From assembly GCA_942491465.1 (NCBI GenBank), contig CALOBA010000013.1, positions 1-48,828 of the forward strand: a stretch of 48,828 bases of DNA, given 5' to 3'. The notes under the pieces were generated by a model. It saw only the letters and a program-made list of their open reading frames with translations, did not search any database and was not told the DNA's origin. Source of the stretch: CALOBA01 sp942491465. GTDB lineage: Bacteria > Pseudomonadota > Gammaproteobacteria > Chromatiales > Chromatiaceae. Positions 9,882-21,422 of the stretch are shown piece by piece; position 1 is the first letter of the stretch, and each line of letters begins with the position of its first letter. The position numbers and the translations under genes are program-made.

Positions 9882-10259
9882 GTGACCCCTTTGGAACGCG
9901 TCGAGCCCCTGTATGAGGACCTGGTGGAGCACTATCACGCAGGCCATCAGCGCGAGCAGCGTGCGGTCGCCAAGCTGCCAAGTAGGTGGCGCTGGACCCG
10001 GCTACGAGCGGTTCTACGGACCCGACTGGAACGCGCTGCTCTACGAGGGTGTGCAGACCGCCAAGCGTTATCCGGATCAACTGCGGCGGATGTTCGAGGC
10101 GCAATCTGGGTGTGCCGCCGGAGGACCTGCACGCCTGGATGCGGGCCCGGCCGGCATCCACTGGCGCGACGGCCGTCCGGCTTGGGGCGCATCGGGACCG
10201 ATGAATGCCCTTGCAAATATATTGGTCAGCGCTACTATCGACGCAAGCTAACGTTTTGA
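9882..10259 (+). CDS. Unrecognised small soluble protein, frameshifted
   Basis: I do not recognise this gene. A GTG start at 9882 has GAGG five bases before it and gives MTPLERVEPLYEDLVEHYHA. After an indel near 9980 another frame reads GYERFYGPDWNALLYEGVQT then AKRYPDQLRRMFEAQ. After a break near 10105 the third frame reads LGVPPEDLHAWMRARP. The end, RIGTDECPCKYIGQRYYRRK, stops at TGA 10257-10259. About 125 residues, charged and rich in aromatic residues, with no membrane segment. The CPC followed by a Tyr/Arg cluster is the most distinctive motif. Reading sense in successive frames suggests a real gene with sequence errors. It lies 45 bases before the efflux adaptor. Confidence 0.5.
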   Translation: MTPLERVEPLYEDLVEHYHAGHQREQRAVAKLPSRWRWTRLRAVLRTRLERAALRGCADRQALSGSTAADVRGAIWVCRRRTCTPGCGPGRHPLARRPSGLGRIGTDECPCKYIGQRYYRRKLTF

Positions 10260-10301
10260 GGTACCTCAACCATCTACCTATCGATCCTCGACAAATCCCT
10301 G

Positions 10302-11348
10302 TTGGTCGCACTGTTGATTGCGGTCGGACCTGCCGCAGGTGCTGATCCGAGGCCGACGGCCTGGCTCGGCGCAGGCCCGCATCGAGCCTATCCCGCGGGA
10401 ATATCGGCTCGACGGCGTGGTCGAGGCGGTCAATCGCACGACGGTCTCGGCCCAGACCCGGGCCTAGTCGCGGGCGATCTTCTGGGTGACGTCGACGACC
10501 TGGTCGAGAAGGACTCCGTCCTGGTCCAGCTCAAGGACACCGAGCACCGCGCCCGTCTCGCCCAAGCGGCGGCGGAGCTGAAGTCCGCCAGCGCCCGGCT
10601 GGAGCAGGCCCGCGACGAGCACCAGCGCGTCGCCGGGTTGTTCGCCAAGAACAACGTCTCGGCCTCGGCCATGGACCAGGCCAAGGCCGAGCTGACGGCG
10701 GCCCAGGCGCGGCTCGACTCGACCCAGGCCGCGCTGCACCAGGCCCGCGAGCAGCTCGCCTATACCCAGATTCGCGCGCCCTATTCGGGCATCGTCACCG
10801 AGCGCCATGTGGAGATCGGCGAGGTGGCCGGCCCTGGCCAGCCGGTGATGAAGGCGGGGTCTCGCTGGAGCAGCTACGGGTCAGCCTGGACGTGCCCCAG
10901 AGCCTGATCCCGACCCTGCGCGCCGAGCGTCGGGTGCGGGTCTATGGCCCCGGTGGCGAGCCCGTCGCCGTCGGTGATGTGACCATCTTCCCGTTTGCCG
11001 ATGCCGCGTCGAACAGCTTCGAGGTCCGCGTGGACCTGGAAGGTCAGCCCGAGGGGCTGTTCCCCGGCATGTACGTCAAGACCGGGATCGTCACCGGCGA
11101 GCGTGACGAGCTGCTGGTGCCGCAATCGGCGGTGGTGCATCGCTCCGAGGTGACCGGCGTCTACGTGGTGGGTGCCGGCGGCCAGGTGCGCTTCCGTCAG
11201 GTTCGCGTCGGCCGTGCCTTCGGTGACGACCTGGCCATCCTCGCCGGCCTCGATGCCGATGAGCGGGTGGCCCTGGACCCCATCGCCGCCGGCGTGGTGC
11301 TCAAGCAGCAGGTCCGCGAGCGCATGCGCCTGGCCGGGGGGCACCACG

Positions 11349-11356
<8 letters not shown>
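10302..11356 (+). CDS. RND efflux periplasmic adaptor (HlyD/MFP family), frameshifted N-terminal half
   Basis: Membrane fusion protein linking an RND pump to an outer membrane channel. A hydrophobic leader (VALLIAVGPAAGADP) suggests export. Frames switch around 10370-10480, recovering EYRLDGVVEAVNRTTVSAQT, a lipoyl half-domain. The alpha-hairpin follows (AAAELKSASARLEQARDEHQ), then YTQIRAPYSGIVTERHVEIG, the second lipoyl half. After a shift near 10855 the beta-barrel reads LEQLRVSLDVPQSLIPTL, and GLFPGMYVKTGI and LLVPQSAVVHR are typical. It ends at TGA 11354-11356, overlapping the pump start by eight bases, so the two are translationally coupled. The exact start is uncertain. The substrate cannot be inferred. 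Confidence 0.88.
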
Positions 11357-14697
<3,341 letters not shown>

Positions 14698-14924
14698 GTT
14701 GCTGTCGTCCGAGCCGGAGATTGATGTACCGCCAAGGACGCCACGGACGGCTGGGGAGCAGTGAGAGCAGGCAGCCACTCTTGGTCCCTGAGCGCGGTTG
14801 CAGCCCGCGCCGCGTGCTATTCTCTGCTGCCGCTTAGGGCGATTGACATGGGACATCGAGCATCATCACGTCAGCCCTCGGCGGCCCTGTTTCTCCGGTT
14901 GCGCCCTTCACAGCGGTGATATTC

Positions 14925-15191
14925 ATGACGGAATCCGAGCGGATCACATCATGTCTCCACACTGCTCAGCCGAGCTTCGTCCGCGATTTCCGCATCGTCC
15001 GGGGCGACGACCACAACGGCGACCCGAGTCTTTGGGTCTGGGTCGTCCTGGACGATGAGGCATTCGAGCGCCCCTCCCTGTTGCAGCGCTCCGACGAGGC
15101 CAACGACTGGATCCACGATGCGGTTGCCCAGGCCGGCTCCGGGCGTTTCCCCTACGTACGCCTACGCAGCGTCACCGACGAGGCCGCCTAA
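14925..15191 (+). CDS. Small hypothetical protein, probable partner of the HEPN-like gene downstream
   Basis: An 88-residue soluble acidic protein starting MTESERITSCLHTAQ, with RDFRIVRGDDHNGDPSLWVW and ALQRS-like SLLQRSDEANDWIHDAV, ending RLRSVTDEAA. I know no named family. The ATG at 14925 is preferred to the in-frame ATG at 14916 because it gives the more compact start; the choice is not decisive. It lies 15 bases before a broken HEPN-like gene. The pairing of a small protein with a HEPN protein recalls two-gene toxin-antitoxin or minimal nucleotidyltransferase modules, but no nucleotidyltransferase motif is visible here. Confidence 0.65.
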   Translation: MTESERITSCLHTAQPSFVRDFRIVRGDDHNGDPSLWVWVVLDDEAFERPSLLQRSDEANDWIHDAVAQAGSGRFPYVRLRSVTDEAA

Positions 15192-15206
15192 GCCGGGCGA
15201 CGCGAA

Positions 15207-15590
15207 ATGAGTCTGGCAGCGGACCTCCTTGCCCAAGCCGCGCACCTCATCCGCTAGGAGCCGCGGCGCCCGCGGGACGCCAGCCTGCGTCGCGCCGTCT
15301 CCGCGATCTACTACGCCCTGTTCCACCTGCTAATCGACGATGCCTCGCACTTCCTGATCGCCGGGAAGGAATTCGAGAAGCTGCGCCAGCTTGTGATCCG
15401 CGGTTTCAGCCACTCCGACATGAGCCGAGCATCCCGCGCGTTCGCCTCCGGCCGCGGGGGTCTCCCCCGCTCGCCTGCGCGACATCATCGACGCTGCGGA
15501 GCCGTTTCCCGACGAGTTGCGCCGCATCGCTCGGCTCTTCCCGGACCTCCAAGCGGCTCGCCACAGCGCCGACTACGATGTCGGCTATCG
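15207..15590 (+). pseudogene. HEPN-like domain protein, broken
   Basis: The ATG at 15207 gives MSLAADLLAQAAHLIR and then an in-frame TAG at 15255. The frame continues SLRRAVSAIYYALFHLLIDD and RQLVIRGFSHSDM, shifts around 15455-15475, and goes on DIIDAAEPFPDELRRIARLF, then ARHSADYDV. The YYALFHLL helix, an Arg-x(3)-His segment and the ADYDV ending resemble HEPN-superfamily proteins. Many of these are RNases in toxin-antitoxin pairs. The stop and frameshift make it non-functional as read. After DYDVG the same frame enters an unrelated RAYT transposase fragment, so the 3' end is a recombination joint. Confidence 0.6.
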
Positions 15591-15910
15591 CTTTGGATCG
15601 GTCGTGATGGATGAAGCGCACCTGCTCCATGCGTTAGGTTACGTTTCTCTCAATCCCTTAAGAGCCAAGCTTGTGCTGACGGCACAGGACTGGCGCTGGT
15701 CGAGTGTCGCCGCCCATCGCTCGGGCAAGGACGATAAACTGGTAAAGGTCGCACCGATTCTGAAACGCTTTGGCGACGTTGCTGCCCTGCTTGGTTCGCC
15801 GGAGGACGAAACGGCGTTCAAGAGCCTGCGTCAATCAGAAGAAACGGAGCGGTCATTGGGCGGCGAACATTGGATTGAGCAACTTGAGAAATTGCCTGGC
15901 AAGGCAAATT
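15591..15910 (+). pseudogene. C-terminal fragment of a RAYT (REP-associated Y1 tyrosine transposase)
   Basis: RAYTs are single-copy IS200/IS605-like Y1 transposases. The fragment reads RFGSVVMDEAHLLHALGYVS, LNPLRAKLV, AQDWRWSSVAAH, LKRFGDVAALLGSPED and ALRQSEE-type sequence, then GGEHWIEQLEKLPGK. These are typical of the C-terminal half; the N-terminal half with the HUH motif is absent. It is joined in frame behind the HEPN-like remnant. At its 3' end it runs into the 3' end of the oppositely oriented hicA. Both joints look like deletion or recombination scars. Confidence 0.75.
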
Positions 15911-16062
15911 TTTTTAGCAAGTCGATTAGGTACTTCGGAGTGTCGGGGGACAGCCTCCACCATTCCTGTTTTTGGATTACACCACAAGGAATGGGATGAT
16001 CCTTCCCGCTTGAGGTAGCAACCGTAACGGCGAAGGTGGCGTAGGAGCGTGCCTCTCTTCAC
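15853..16062 (-). CDS. hicA: HicA family mRNA interferase toxin, altered C-terminus
   Basis: Small double-stranded-RNA-binding-fold RNase of the HicAB toxin-antitoxin family. A GTG start at 16062 overlaps the hicB stop by four bases (GTGA). It reads MKRGTLLRHLRRYGCYLKRE, GSSHSLWCNPKTGMVEAVPR (with the catalytic His in GSSHS), and HSEVPNRLAKKIC. Homologues end within a few residues of KKIC. Here about 15 extra residues (LARQFLKLLNPMFAAQ) follow, which are the antisense of the RAYT fragment, so the natural 3' end has been replaced. The active-site His is kept; activity is not certain. Here the antitoxin gene comes first. Confidence 0.85.
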   Translation of the reverse strand: MKRGTLLRHLRRYGCYLKREGSSHSLWCNPKTGMVEAVPRHSEVPNRLAKKICLARQFLKLLNPMFAAQ

Positions 16063-16274
16063 CCAACTGTTACCGTCTCTCGTTCAGCATCCGGCGGCAA
16101 GCCTTTAAACGCGTCCTCTCTCCGATCCGACAAAATGAGTTCTATCGCGCTTGCGAGACTCTGTTGTGCCTCTTCTTTCGTGCGACCCTGGCCGTTCGCT
16201 CCAGGAATTTCCGGGCAATAGGCAATATACCAGCCATCATCCCGCTCAAAAATTGCCGAGTAGGTATTGCTCAC
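16059..16274 (-). CDS. hicB: HicB family antitoxin
   Basis: A 71-residue HicB-type protein with the partial RNase H-like fold that neutralises HicA. It reads MSNTYSAIFERDDGWYIAYC, PEIPGANGQGRTKEEAQQSL and ASAIELILSDRREDA. The DxGWYIAYCPEIPG and TxEEA segments are diagnostic. No C-terminal DNA-binding domain follows, so it is the short form. Its stop overlaps the hicA start. Like the integron-like genes to the right it is on the minus strand, and HicAB pairs are known passengers of cassette arrays. No attC-like site was found directly beside it, however. Confidence 0.85.
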   Translation of the reverse strand: MSNTYSAIFERDDGWYIAYCPEIPGANGQGRTKEEAQQSLASAIELILSDRREDAFKGLPPDAERETVTVG

Positions 16275-16427
16275 TGTGTCACCTCATATTTTTCAGCATA
16301 GTTGATTGGCAGATGCTTCTCGCGTAGCTGTGGAGTAAATCGTGCTCTTAATCAGGATAACGGATGACGGCGCTGCCATCCAGGCCCGGGCTACGTGTTA
16401 CATCTGAGACCTGCCCTTGTCTTCGCG

Positions 16428-16500
16428 GAGGCAAAAGTCAAGACCTGAACATCCCGGTCTTTGACCCCGGTCTTCGCTTGCAGAGGCAAAAGTCAAGACC
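16428..16500. repeat. Pair of 18-bp repeats in the hicB to surface-protein gap
   Basis: GAGGCAAAAGTCAAGACC occurs at 16428-16445 and again at 16483-16500, and as GAGGCAAAATGCAAGACC at 21377-21394. Several CCCGGTCTT motifs lie around the first two. The rest of 16275-16583 shows no gene, RNA or promoter I can support. Such GACC-rich tracts are often found near RAYT elements; that link is inference. Confidence 0.6.
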
Positions 16501-16583
16501 CCGGTCTCACGGTCTTGGGACCCCGGTCTTGCTCAGATCGTCGTGCTCAGCCGCGAGAGTTTTTTGCCGCCTCTTGATCGGGG

Positions 16584-17230
16584 TCAGCTAAATGGTAACC
16601 CCTTCTTTGCCTTTCTTCCTTTCAATCTGTTGCTGGCTGCCCATGCTACGAACGCCACAAGGACGAGCATGTTCGTTGGTGCGATGGGTATAGACACGGC
16701 AGACGCGAAATCCGTTGCTACAACAAAGTTTCTCATTGTAGCCTGCCCGGTTGTTTGCCCGCCAGCCCGATGGAGGATTCTATCGATTGTCTGAAGGTCT
16801 CGTTGCCCCTGAATAAACACATCGGGATTCGTCAGGTCATCCAGGGTGGGATCTACCCACAAACCCACATAGTCGTCCAAAATATTGACTTCCGCAACAA
16901 GTCGAACTGAATCACCAACAACATACCGAATCCCCGTTGATACCGCCGGGCCCCTGGACAGGCAATGGGTACAATGCTCCCACGTTCCGGAGTAGAGCCA
17001 ATGTCCAAATGCGTCAAGTCCGTCGGCCGCCGAGGAAACTCGCCCGGGGCACTGTGCCCTCTCTTTGTTTTAAAAGTCCAGTCCCAGCCGAAGTAATATG
17101 TAGAGCCGGAGTTCCAGTCGTCCATCCAATTGCCGGAATCCGTTGCGAGAGTAATCACCTCGTCCGCGGTATCCCCATACACGGAGGGGCTTTGGTCATA
17201 AGTTCGCCCAAGACCGAGTGCGGCGCTTGG
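16584..17230 (-). pseudogene. Truncated surface-type protein with C-terminal membrane anchor (PEP-CTERM-like)
   Basis: No start codon with a signal peptide is found; the readable frame begins after a TGA at about 17231. It runs ALGLGRTYDQSPSVYGDTAD then DDWNSGSTYYFGWDWTF. After frameshifts between 16930 and 17060 it continues GIRYVVGDSVRLVAEVNILD and DYVGLWVDPTLDD. The end has a short Pro-rich stretch (SIPIAP), a hydrophobic helix (TNMLVLVAFVAWAASNRL) and a basic tail (KGRKAKK). That layout fits a C-terminal sorting signal such as PEP-CTERM, although the classic VPEP is absent. The middle resembles beta-sandwich domains common in such exported proteins. The 5' part is missing, probably lost when sequence to its right inserted or was deleted. 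Confidence 0.5.
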
Positions 17231-17250
17231 TCATGAGCGTGGAGGAAGTT

Positions 17251-17327
17251 GGCAGGACCCTCAGATTTTCATACCCTTGGAAGTGCAAACCCACCGAGGG
17301 ATGTAAAAGATGTCTGAAGATCCTGCC
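17251..17327. repeat. Imperfect 15-bp inverted repeat upstream of the DUF6399-type transposase
   Basis: GGCAGGACCCTCAGA (17251-17265) and TCTGAAGATCCTGCC (17313-17327) pair at 13 of 15 positions. The 47-base spacer includes GTGCAAACCCACC. It has no attC-style R boxes. It could be one end of an insertion sequence or a small non-autonomous element. Confidence 0.45.
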
Positions 17328-17383
17328 AAGCATGAATTTAGCCCAGTTGCTCCCGATTTGCCAGCCGGTTCGCGCTGGCGTTC

Positions 17384-19075
17384 GTGCGGCGGTGCGTGGT
17401 GAAGCATCGCTCGCGCCTGGAGCGGGCGGAACAGCTCGGGGCGGCGCAGGCGCGCTTGGCGATGGGCGAGCCGCTGCGACAGGTAGCCGCGGCGCTGGGA
17501 GTTCCGCGCAGTACGCTGCGAGACTGGTCTGGGGCGGCGCCGCCGGAGGGTTTGCCGGCGGAGCTGGCGAGCGCTTTGGCGACGCCGGCCGGGGTGCAGT
17601 GGTTATCGCGCCTGGTGATGGCGCTGCATCTGGTCATCACGCTGCGCGCGGGCGGTGGGGTGCGGTTGGTGTGTGAGTGTCTGGAGCTGAGCGGCTTGTC
17701 GGACCTCCTCGGCGCCTCCTACGGCAGCCAGCAGGCGATGAATGTGGCGCTACAGGAGGCGATCGTGGAGGAGGCGCAGACGCAGCGCGATCGCCTTGGT
17801 GCGCAGATGCCCGCGCGCGAGGTGGGGGTCTGTGTCGATGAAACGTTTGATCCCGCGATCTGCTTGGTGGCCATCGAACCGGTGTCGAACTTCATTCTGG
17901 CCGAACGTTACGCTGCGGATCGCACGGCGGCGACCTGGCGCAAGACGTTGGAGCAGGCGCTGGAGGGATTGCCGGTGCGCGTGATCCAAGGCACCAGTGA
18001 CGAGGCCGGGGCGTTGCGCCACCTCATCGAGAAAGACCTGGGGGCCGCGCATGCCTCGGACCTGTTCCATGGTCAGCACGAGGTCGCCAAAGGCACCGCA
18101 CTGCCACTGGCCCGTCAGGTCAGGCAGGCCGATGCCGCCGTCGCCCGGGCGCAAGCGCAGCTGGACGCCGAACGGGCCGCCCGGCAGGCCTATGAGACAG
18201 AACCTCGCCATCGGCGTGGCCGGCCGCCTGACTTCGCGGCGCGCGTGGATGCCGCCTTGCGCACGCTGGTAGAGGCCGAAGCCGAACAGAACTCGGCCCT
18301 GGCGCGCCAAACCGAGGCGCGTGAACTGATCCGCGAGCTGGGCCACCTCGATCATCCCTATCATCTGGAGACCGGCGCGGTGCAGCCGGTGGAAGGGGTC
18401 CGCGCCCGTTTCGAGCAGGTGTGGCAACGTCTGTCGCAACTCGCCGAGGCGGCTGAGTTGCCGACGCGCTCGCGCGAGCGCATCGCCAAGGCGCGGCGAC
18501 TCACCGTCCACTGGCTGGCGTACCTGAGCTTTTTCTTCGCCACCGTACAGACCCGCATCGAGGCCTTCGACTTGCCGCTCGAGTTGGAGCAGGCGCTGCA
18601 CAACGAACTCATTCCTGCCCTGTATCTGCAACGCGTCGCCGCACGCAGCAGCCGCGCCGAGACTCGCCACCGACTGCTGGCGCTGAGCACGACCCTGCTC
18701 GAACCGTTACGCCAACCGTCGCATCCGCTGCAGCAACTACCGCTCGCCTCCCGCCAACAGCTCGAGGCGCTTGCCGGCGAGTGCGCCGATCTGTTCCAAC
18801 GCAGCAGTTCCTGCGTCGAGGGCCGCAACGGCCGACTGTCCTTCCATCATCACGGTTGTCACCGCCTCAGTGACCGCAAGCTCGCGGCCTTGACCGCGAT
18901 CCACAACTACCACAGCCGCCGCGCCGACGCCACCACGGCCGCCGAACGCCTCTTCGCTCATAGCCACCCACCGCTGTTCGACTTGGTGCTGGCGCGTGTC
19001 TCTCAGTTGCCACCCGCCCGGCGCCGACGAACGCGCGCCCCAAAGCCGGCCTGTCTCACGCCGGTGGCGGCATAA
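17384..19075 (+). mobile_element. Transposase of a DUF6399-type insertion sequence, intact
   Basis: A 563-residue ORF without frameshifts. The N-terminus has a helix-turn-helix-like segment (MGEPLRQVAAALGVPRSTLR). Acidic residues of a probable DDE catalytic site lie in GVCVDETFDPAICLVAIEP, VIQGTSDEAGALRHL and HASDLFHGQHEVAKG. The late glutamate is in SSCVEGRNGRLSFHHHGCHR, followed by LSDRKLAALTAIHNYHSRR. This arrangement matches transposase-like proteins annotated as DUF6399, which I know mainly as repeated genes in Chromatiales. Terminal inverted repeats were not found by eye, so element ends are not given. It sits in the accessory island on the opposite strand to the cassette genes and is the only long intact gene there, which suggests a late arrival. 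Confidence 0.75.
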
Positions 19076-19125
19076 ACGGGGGTGGGCGGAGTTATGATCA
19101 AGGCCCTTGTTGGGTATCTTTTCAT

Positions 19126-19335
19126 TCATCGATTAGAGAAAAGGGTTCTGACCCTGATGTATCCCGCTGACCCCGTTTGGCCACGGGCAAAAGGAAAGAC
19201 CTGACCCCGTTCCCCTTCAATCGAATGCCCTGTCAATTGAAACGCAGATTCGATGAGGCCGTATCCGGCTAAGAGGACAGCGCCTAGGATTACCAGTCGC
19301 GTACCGAGCTTGGATATGTCGTTGTGGATGGGCAT
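19126..19335 (-). CDS. Tiny single-helix membrane protein, copy 1
   Basis: The ATG at 19335 gives MPIHNDISKLGTRLVILGAV, then LLAGYGLIESAFQLTGHSIE. That is one predicted transmembrane helix (about residues 12-30) in a protein of about 40 residues. The open frame runs on to 69 residues through sequence that differs from copy 2, so its true end is unclear. It lies directly downstream, in minus orientation, of an attC-like site, where a cassette gene would be expected. I do not recognise a family. Small membrane proteins of unknown role are common in integron arrays (general knowledge). Confidence 0.45.
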   Translation of the reverse strand: MPIHNDISKLGTRLVILGAVLLAGYGLIESAFQLTGHSIEGERGQVFPFARGQTGSAGYIRVRTLFSNR

Positions 19336-19365
19336 CTTTCGTTCGGTTCAGCCAAGGTTCTGGTT

Positions 19366-19450
19366 GCCTAACGTAACCGCAGCCCGCGCCAAACTGCGGC
19401 CACGCGCGAAGCGCCGACCGCAGTTTGGCGGGCTGGCGGCCTTGGTGGGC
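19366..19450 (-). other. attC-like site A
   Basis: Read on the minus strand: R''-like GCCCACC, then a palindrome with arms CGCCAAACTGCGG / CCGCAGTTTGGCG (19387-19399 and 19418-19430, perfectly complementary), ending in R' GTTAGGC (19366-19372). GTTAGGC fits the GTTRRRY consensus. R'' has one deviation (ACC for AAC). The 85-bp size fits an integron recombination site. Confidence 0.7.
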
Positions 19451-19612
19451 GATTTCATTTGTCGGGGGTCATATTAATTGAACCTGGCTCCTTATCCGAT
19501 CTTTTCATTCATCGATTAGAGAAAAAGAATCTGACCCCTTTTCCCTGGTTGGGCATGTTTTCATTCAACGATCTTAGAAAAGATCAGCCCATCGGCCCCT
19601 TTCGGACCCCTT

Positions 19613-19665
<53 letters not shown>

Positions 19666-19680
19666 CAATCGAATGCCCTG

Positions 19681-19782
19681 TCAATTGAAACGCAGATTCG
19701 ATGAGGCCGTATCTGCTAAGAGGACAGCGCCTAGGATTACCAGTCGCGTACCGAGCTTGGATATGTCGTTGTGGATGGGCAT
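19681..19782 (-). pseudogene. Tiny single-helix membrane protein, copy 2, frameshifted
   Basis: The ATG at 19782 repeats MPIHNDISKLGTRLVILGAV exactly as in copy 1. A one-base deletion near 19712 (TATCTGCTA against TATCCGGCTA) changes the end to LLADTASSNLRFN and a stop at 19681-19683. If corrected, the frame would run into the T48 tract. Confidence 0.45.
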
Positions 19783-19810
19783 CTTCGTTCGGTTCAGCCA
19801 GGTTCTGGTT

Positions 19811-19895
19811 GCCTAATACCGCAGCCCGCGCCAAACTGCGGCCACGCGCGAAGCGCCGGCCGCAGTTTGGCGTCGGGCTGGCGGCCTTGTTGGGC
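19811..19895 (-). other. attC-like site B
   Basis: Minus strand: R'' GCCCAAC (19889-19895) matches RYYYAAC. Palindrome arms CGCCAAACTGCGG / CCGCAGTTTGGCG lie at 19829-19841 and 19860-19872. The R' position reads ATTAGGC, one base from GTTAGGC. It is nearly identical to site A apart from small indels, and carries the better R''. Confidence 0.72.
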
Positions 19896-20149
19896 GATTT
19901 CATTTGTCGGGGTCATATTAATTGAATCTGGCCCCTTATCCGATCTTTTCATTCATCGATTAGAGAAAAAGAATCTGACCCCTTTTCCCTGGTTGGGCAT
20001 GTTTTCATTCAACGATCTTAGAAAAGGGATCTGACCCCTTTCCGGACCCCTTTCCGGACCCCTTTCCGGGCTGGCCGTGAAAATATCGGGCTTTTCGTTC
20101 AGGCACTAACTATAAAAAAATCGGTTTCAAGAGTTGCTCTTGCTTCGGA

Positions 20150-21119
20150 TTATTGAGAAGCTGGTTCGTTGGAAGTCACCGCAAAGTTCAGTTCAGGGTT
20201 GTATTTTCGCAGAGTATCACGGCCTTTAGTGAAGAAATGTATGGGGTAATGCTCCTTGTAACGGTTGCGGTCTACCCAAAGGTATCCTTGTTCCTGCCAC
20301 AAAATTTCCGGTATGGACAAGCCATCTGAGAAGTGCCGCTCGAATGTGTGGTCTAAAACACCGGCGGCATAAAAAAATTGTGTTGCTTGATTTGAATTTA
20401 TCCCTCCCAGTCGTCGGGATCATAAGGTGTGTCATCTCCCCGGTGATTGATCGTATAGTGACTAGGATGGTTGTATGTAGGACACAAAAGCACATTTTTT
20501 TCTTGACCAGGGAAAAGATAGGAAGGATCCTCCTCTACCAATACCAGATTTTCCAATAACTTTTCATCTGTTTCATGATGAGGTAAGAGAACAGAGGGAT
20601 CTTAAGCGTATGTCGATACAATCCATGATATTTTTCACGGCCAAAATAAATCATGCGCAGATCTTTCTTATAGTTTCCAAAAAAGTGTTCGGGCTGAAAT
20701 TTATTGCGGATCTCCCTATCCATATGATGAGGAAGTCCTTCTGTATCAAAACAATCTTCCTGGGAATATACATCATAGCGATTCATCCATGTAGGATCAC
20801 CGCCGGCATCGATAGCAGTCTGAACGACCTTTCTTGCAAGGTCCAGATTTCTGGCACGAACGCCTGAACTGAAAAACGCCGGTCGGACATATTCATGTTC
20901 AAAGAGAAAACGAAAAAATTCTATACACCCAGGTGTCAGCACATGTTCAACTTGGTAATACTGATCGCTATACTTGAATTCAACCTTAATAAAATGATCT
21001 TCTTTGTGATGAACAGGATCAAGCCAGTCTTTCTCGCGTAAATTCTTCGTTTCCATACTGGTAAGAAAATCATCAATATCCATGGCGATGACGATAGGGT
21101 TGTTGGTATGATTTTGCAT
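20150..21119 (-). CDS. HAD-like protein of unknown function in a low-GC cassette, two frameshifts
   Basis: I do not recognise a named family. The ATG at 21119 starts MQNHTNNPIVIAMDIDDFLT, a DxDD HAD-type motif I (D14, D16). PGCIEFFRFLFEHEYVRPAF and FFSSGVRARNLDLARKVVQT follow, with a serine where HAD motif II would be. KKDLRMIYFG comes next. After a shift near 20575 the frame gives LENLVLVEEDPSYLFPGQEK, including an EEDPSY motif that could be HAD motif IV. After a second shift near 20405 it continues QATQFFYAAGVLDHTFERHF and ends NFAVTSNEPASQ at TAA 20150-20152, about 320 residues in all. The clear reading across frames argues for a real gene. Base composition is far more AT-rich than the flanks, suggesting transfer. 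It lies between attC-like sites B and C. Confidence 0.6.
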
Positions 21120-21270
21120 GGCAACTACCTGTTTTTTCTATTTAAGCGATGTATTCTTTTTGGGCATATAGCAGCGCAGCTTCTCCAGCATGGTACATGT
21201 CATGTGGAATTGCGGGCCTGCTTTGATAAAAACCGATGAATCCAGTGGATATCTTCACCTCTATCCGAAA

Positions 21271-21359
21271 GATAACGTTAACCACAGCCCGCGCCAAACT
21301 GCAGCCTGAGCGATAGCGAAGGCCGCAGTTTGGCGTCGGAGCTGGTGGGTTTGTTCGGC
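21271..21359 (-). other. attC-like site C (3' end of the vWA cassette)
   Basis: Minus strand: R'' GCCGAAC (21353-21359), stem arms at 21323-21335 and 21292-21304 (CGCCAAACTGCGG against CTGCAGTTTGGCG, one mismatch), ending AACGTTATC with R' GTTATC at 21271-21276. The stem sequence is shared with sites A and B. R'' is exactly complementary to TTCGGC at the start of the preceding cassette. The rest of 21120-21422 holds the leader of the HAD-like gene and one copy of the GAGGCAAAA repeat. Confidence 0.75.
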
Positions 21360-21422
21360 TTCTTCATTGGCTTAGAGAGGCAAAATGCAAGACCCCGTCT
21401 TCCACGAGCCACTAGTACGGCC

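Noticed and set aside
14698..14924. Possible small RNA or element after the RND pump
   Set aside because: Contains only a degenerate GCCAAGGACGCCACGGA-like intergenic tract; no structure or ORF worth calling.
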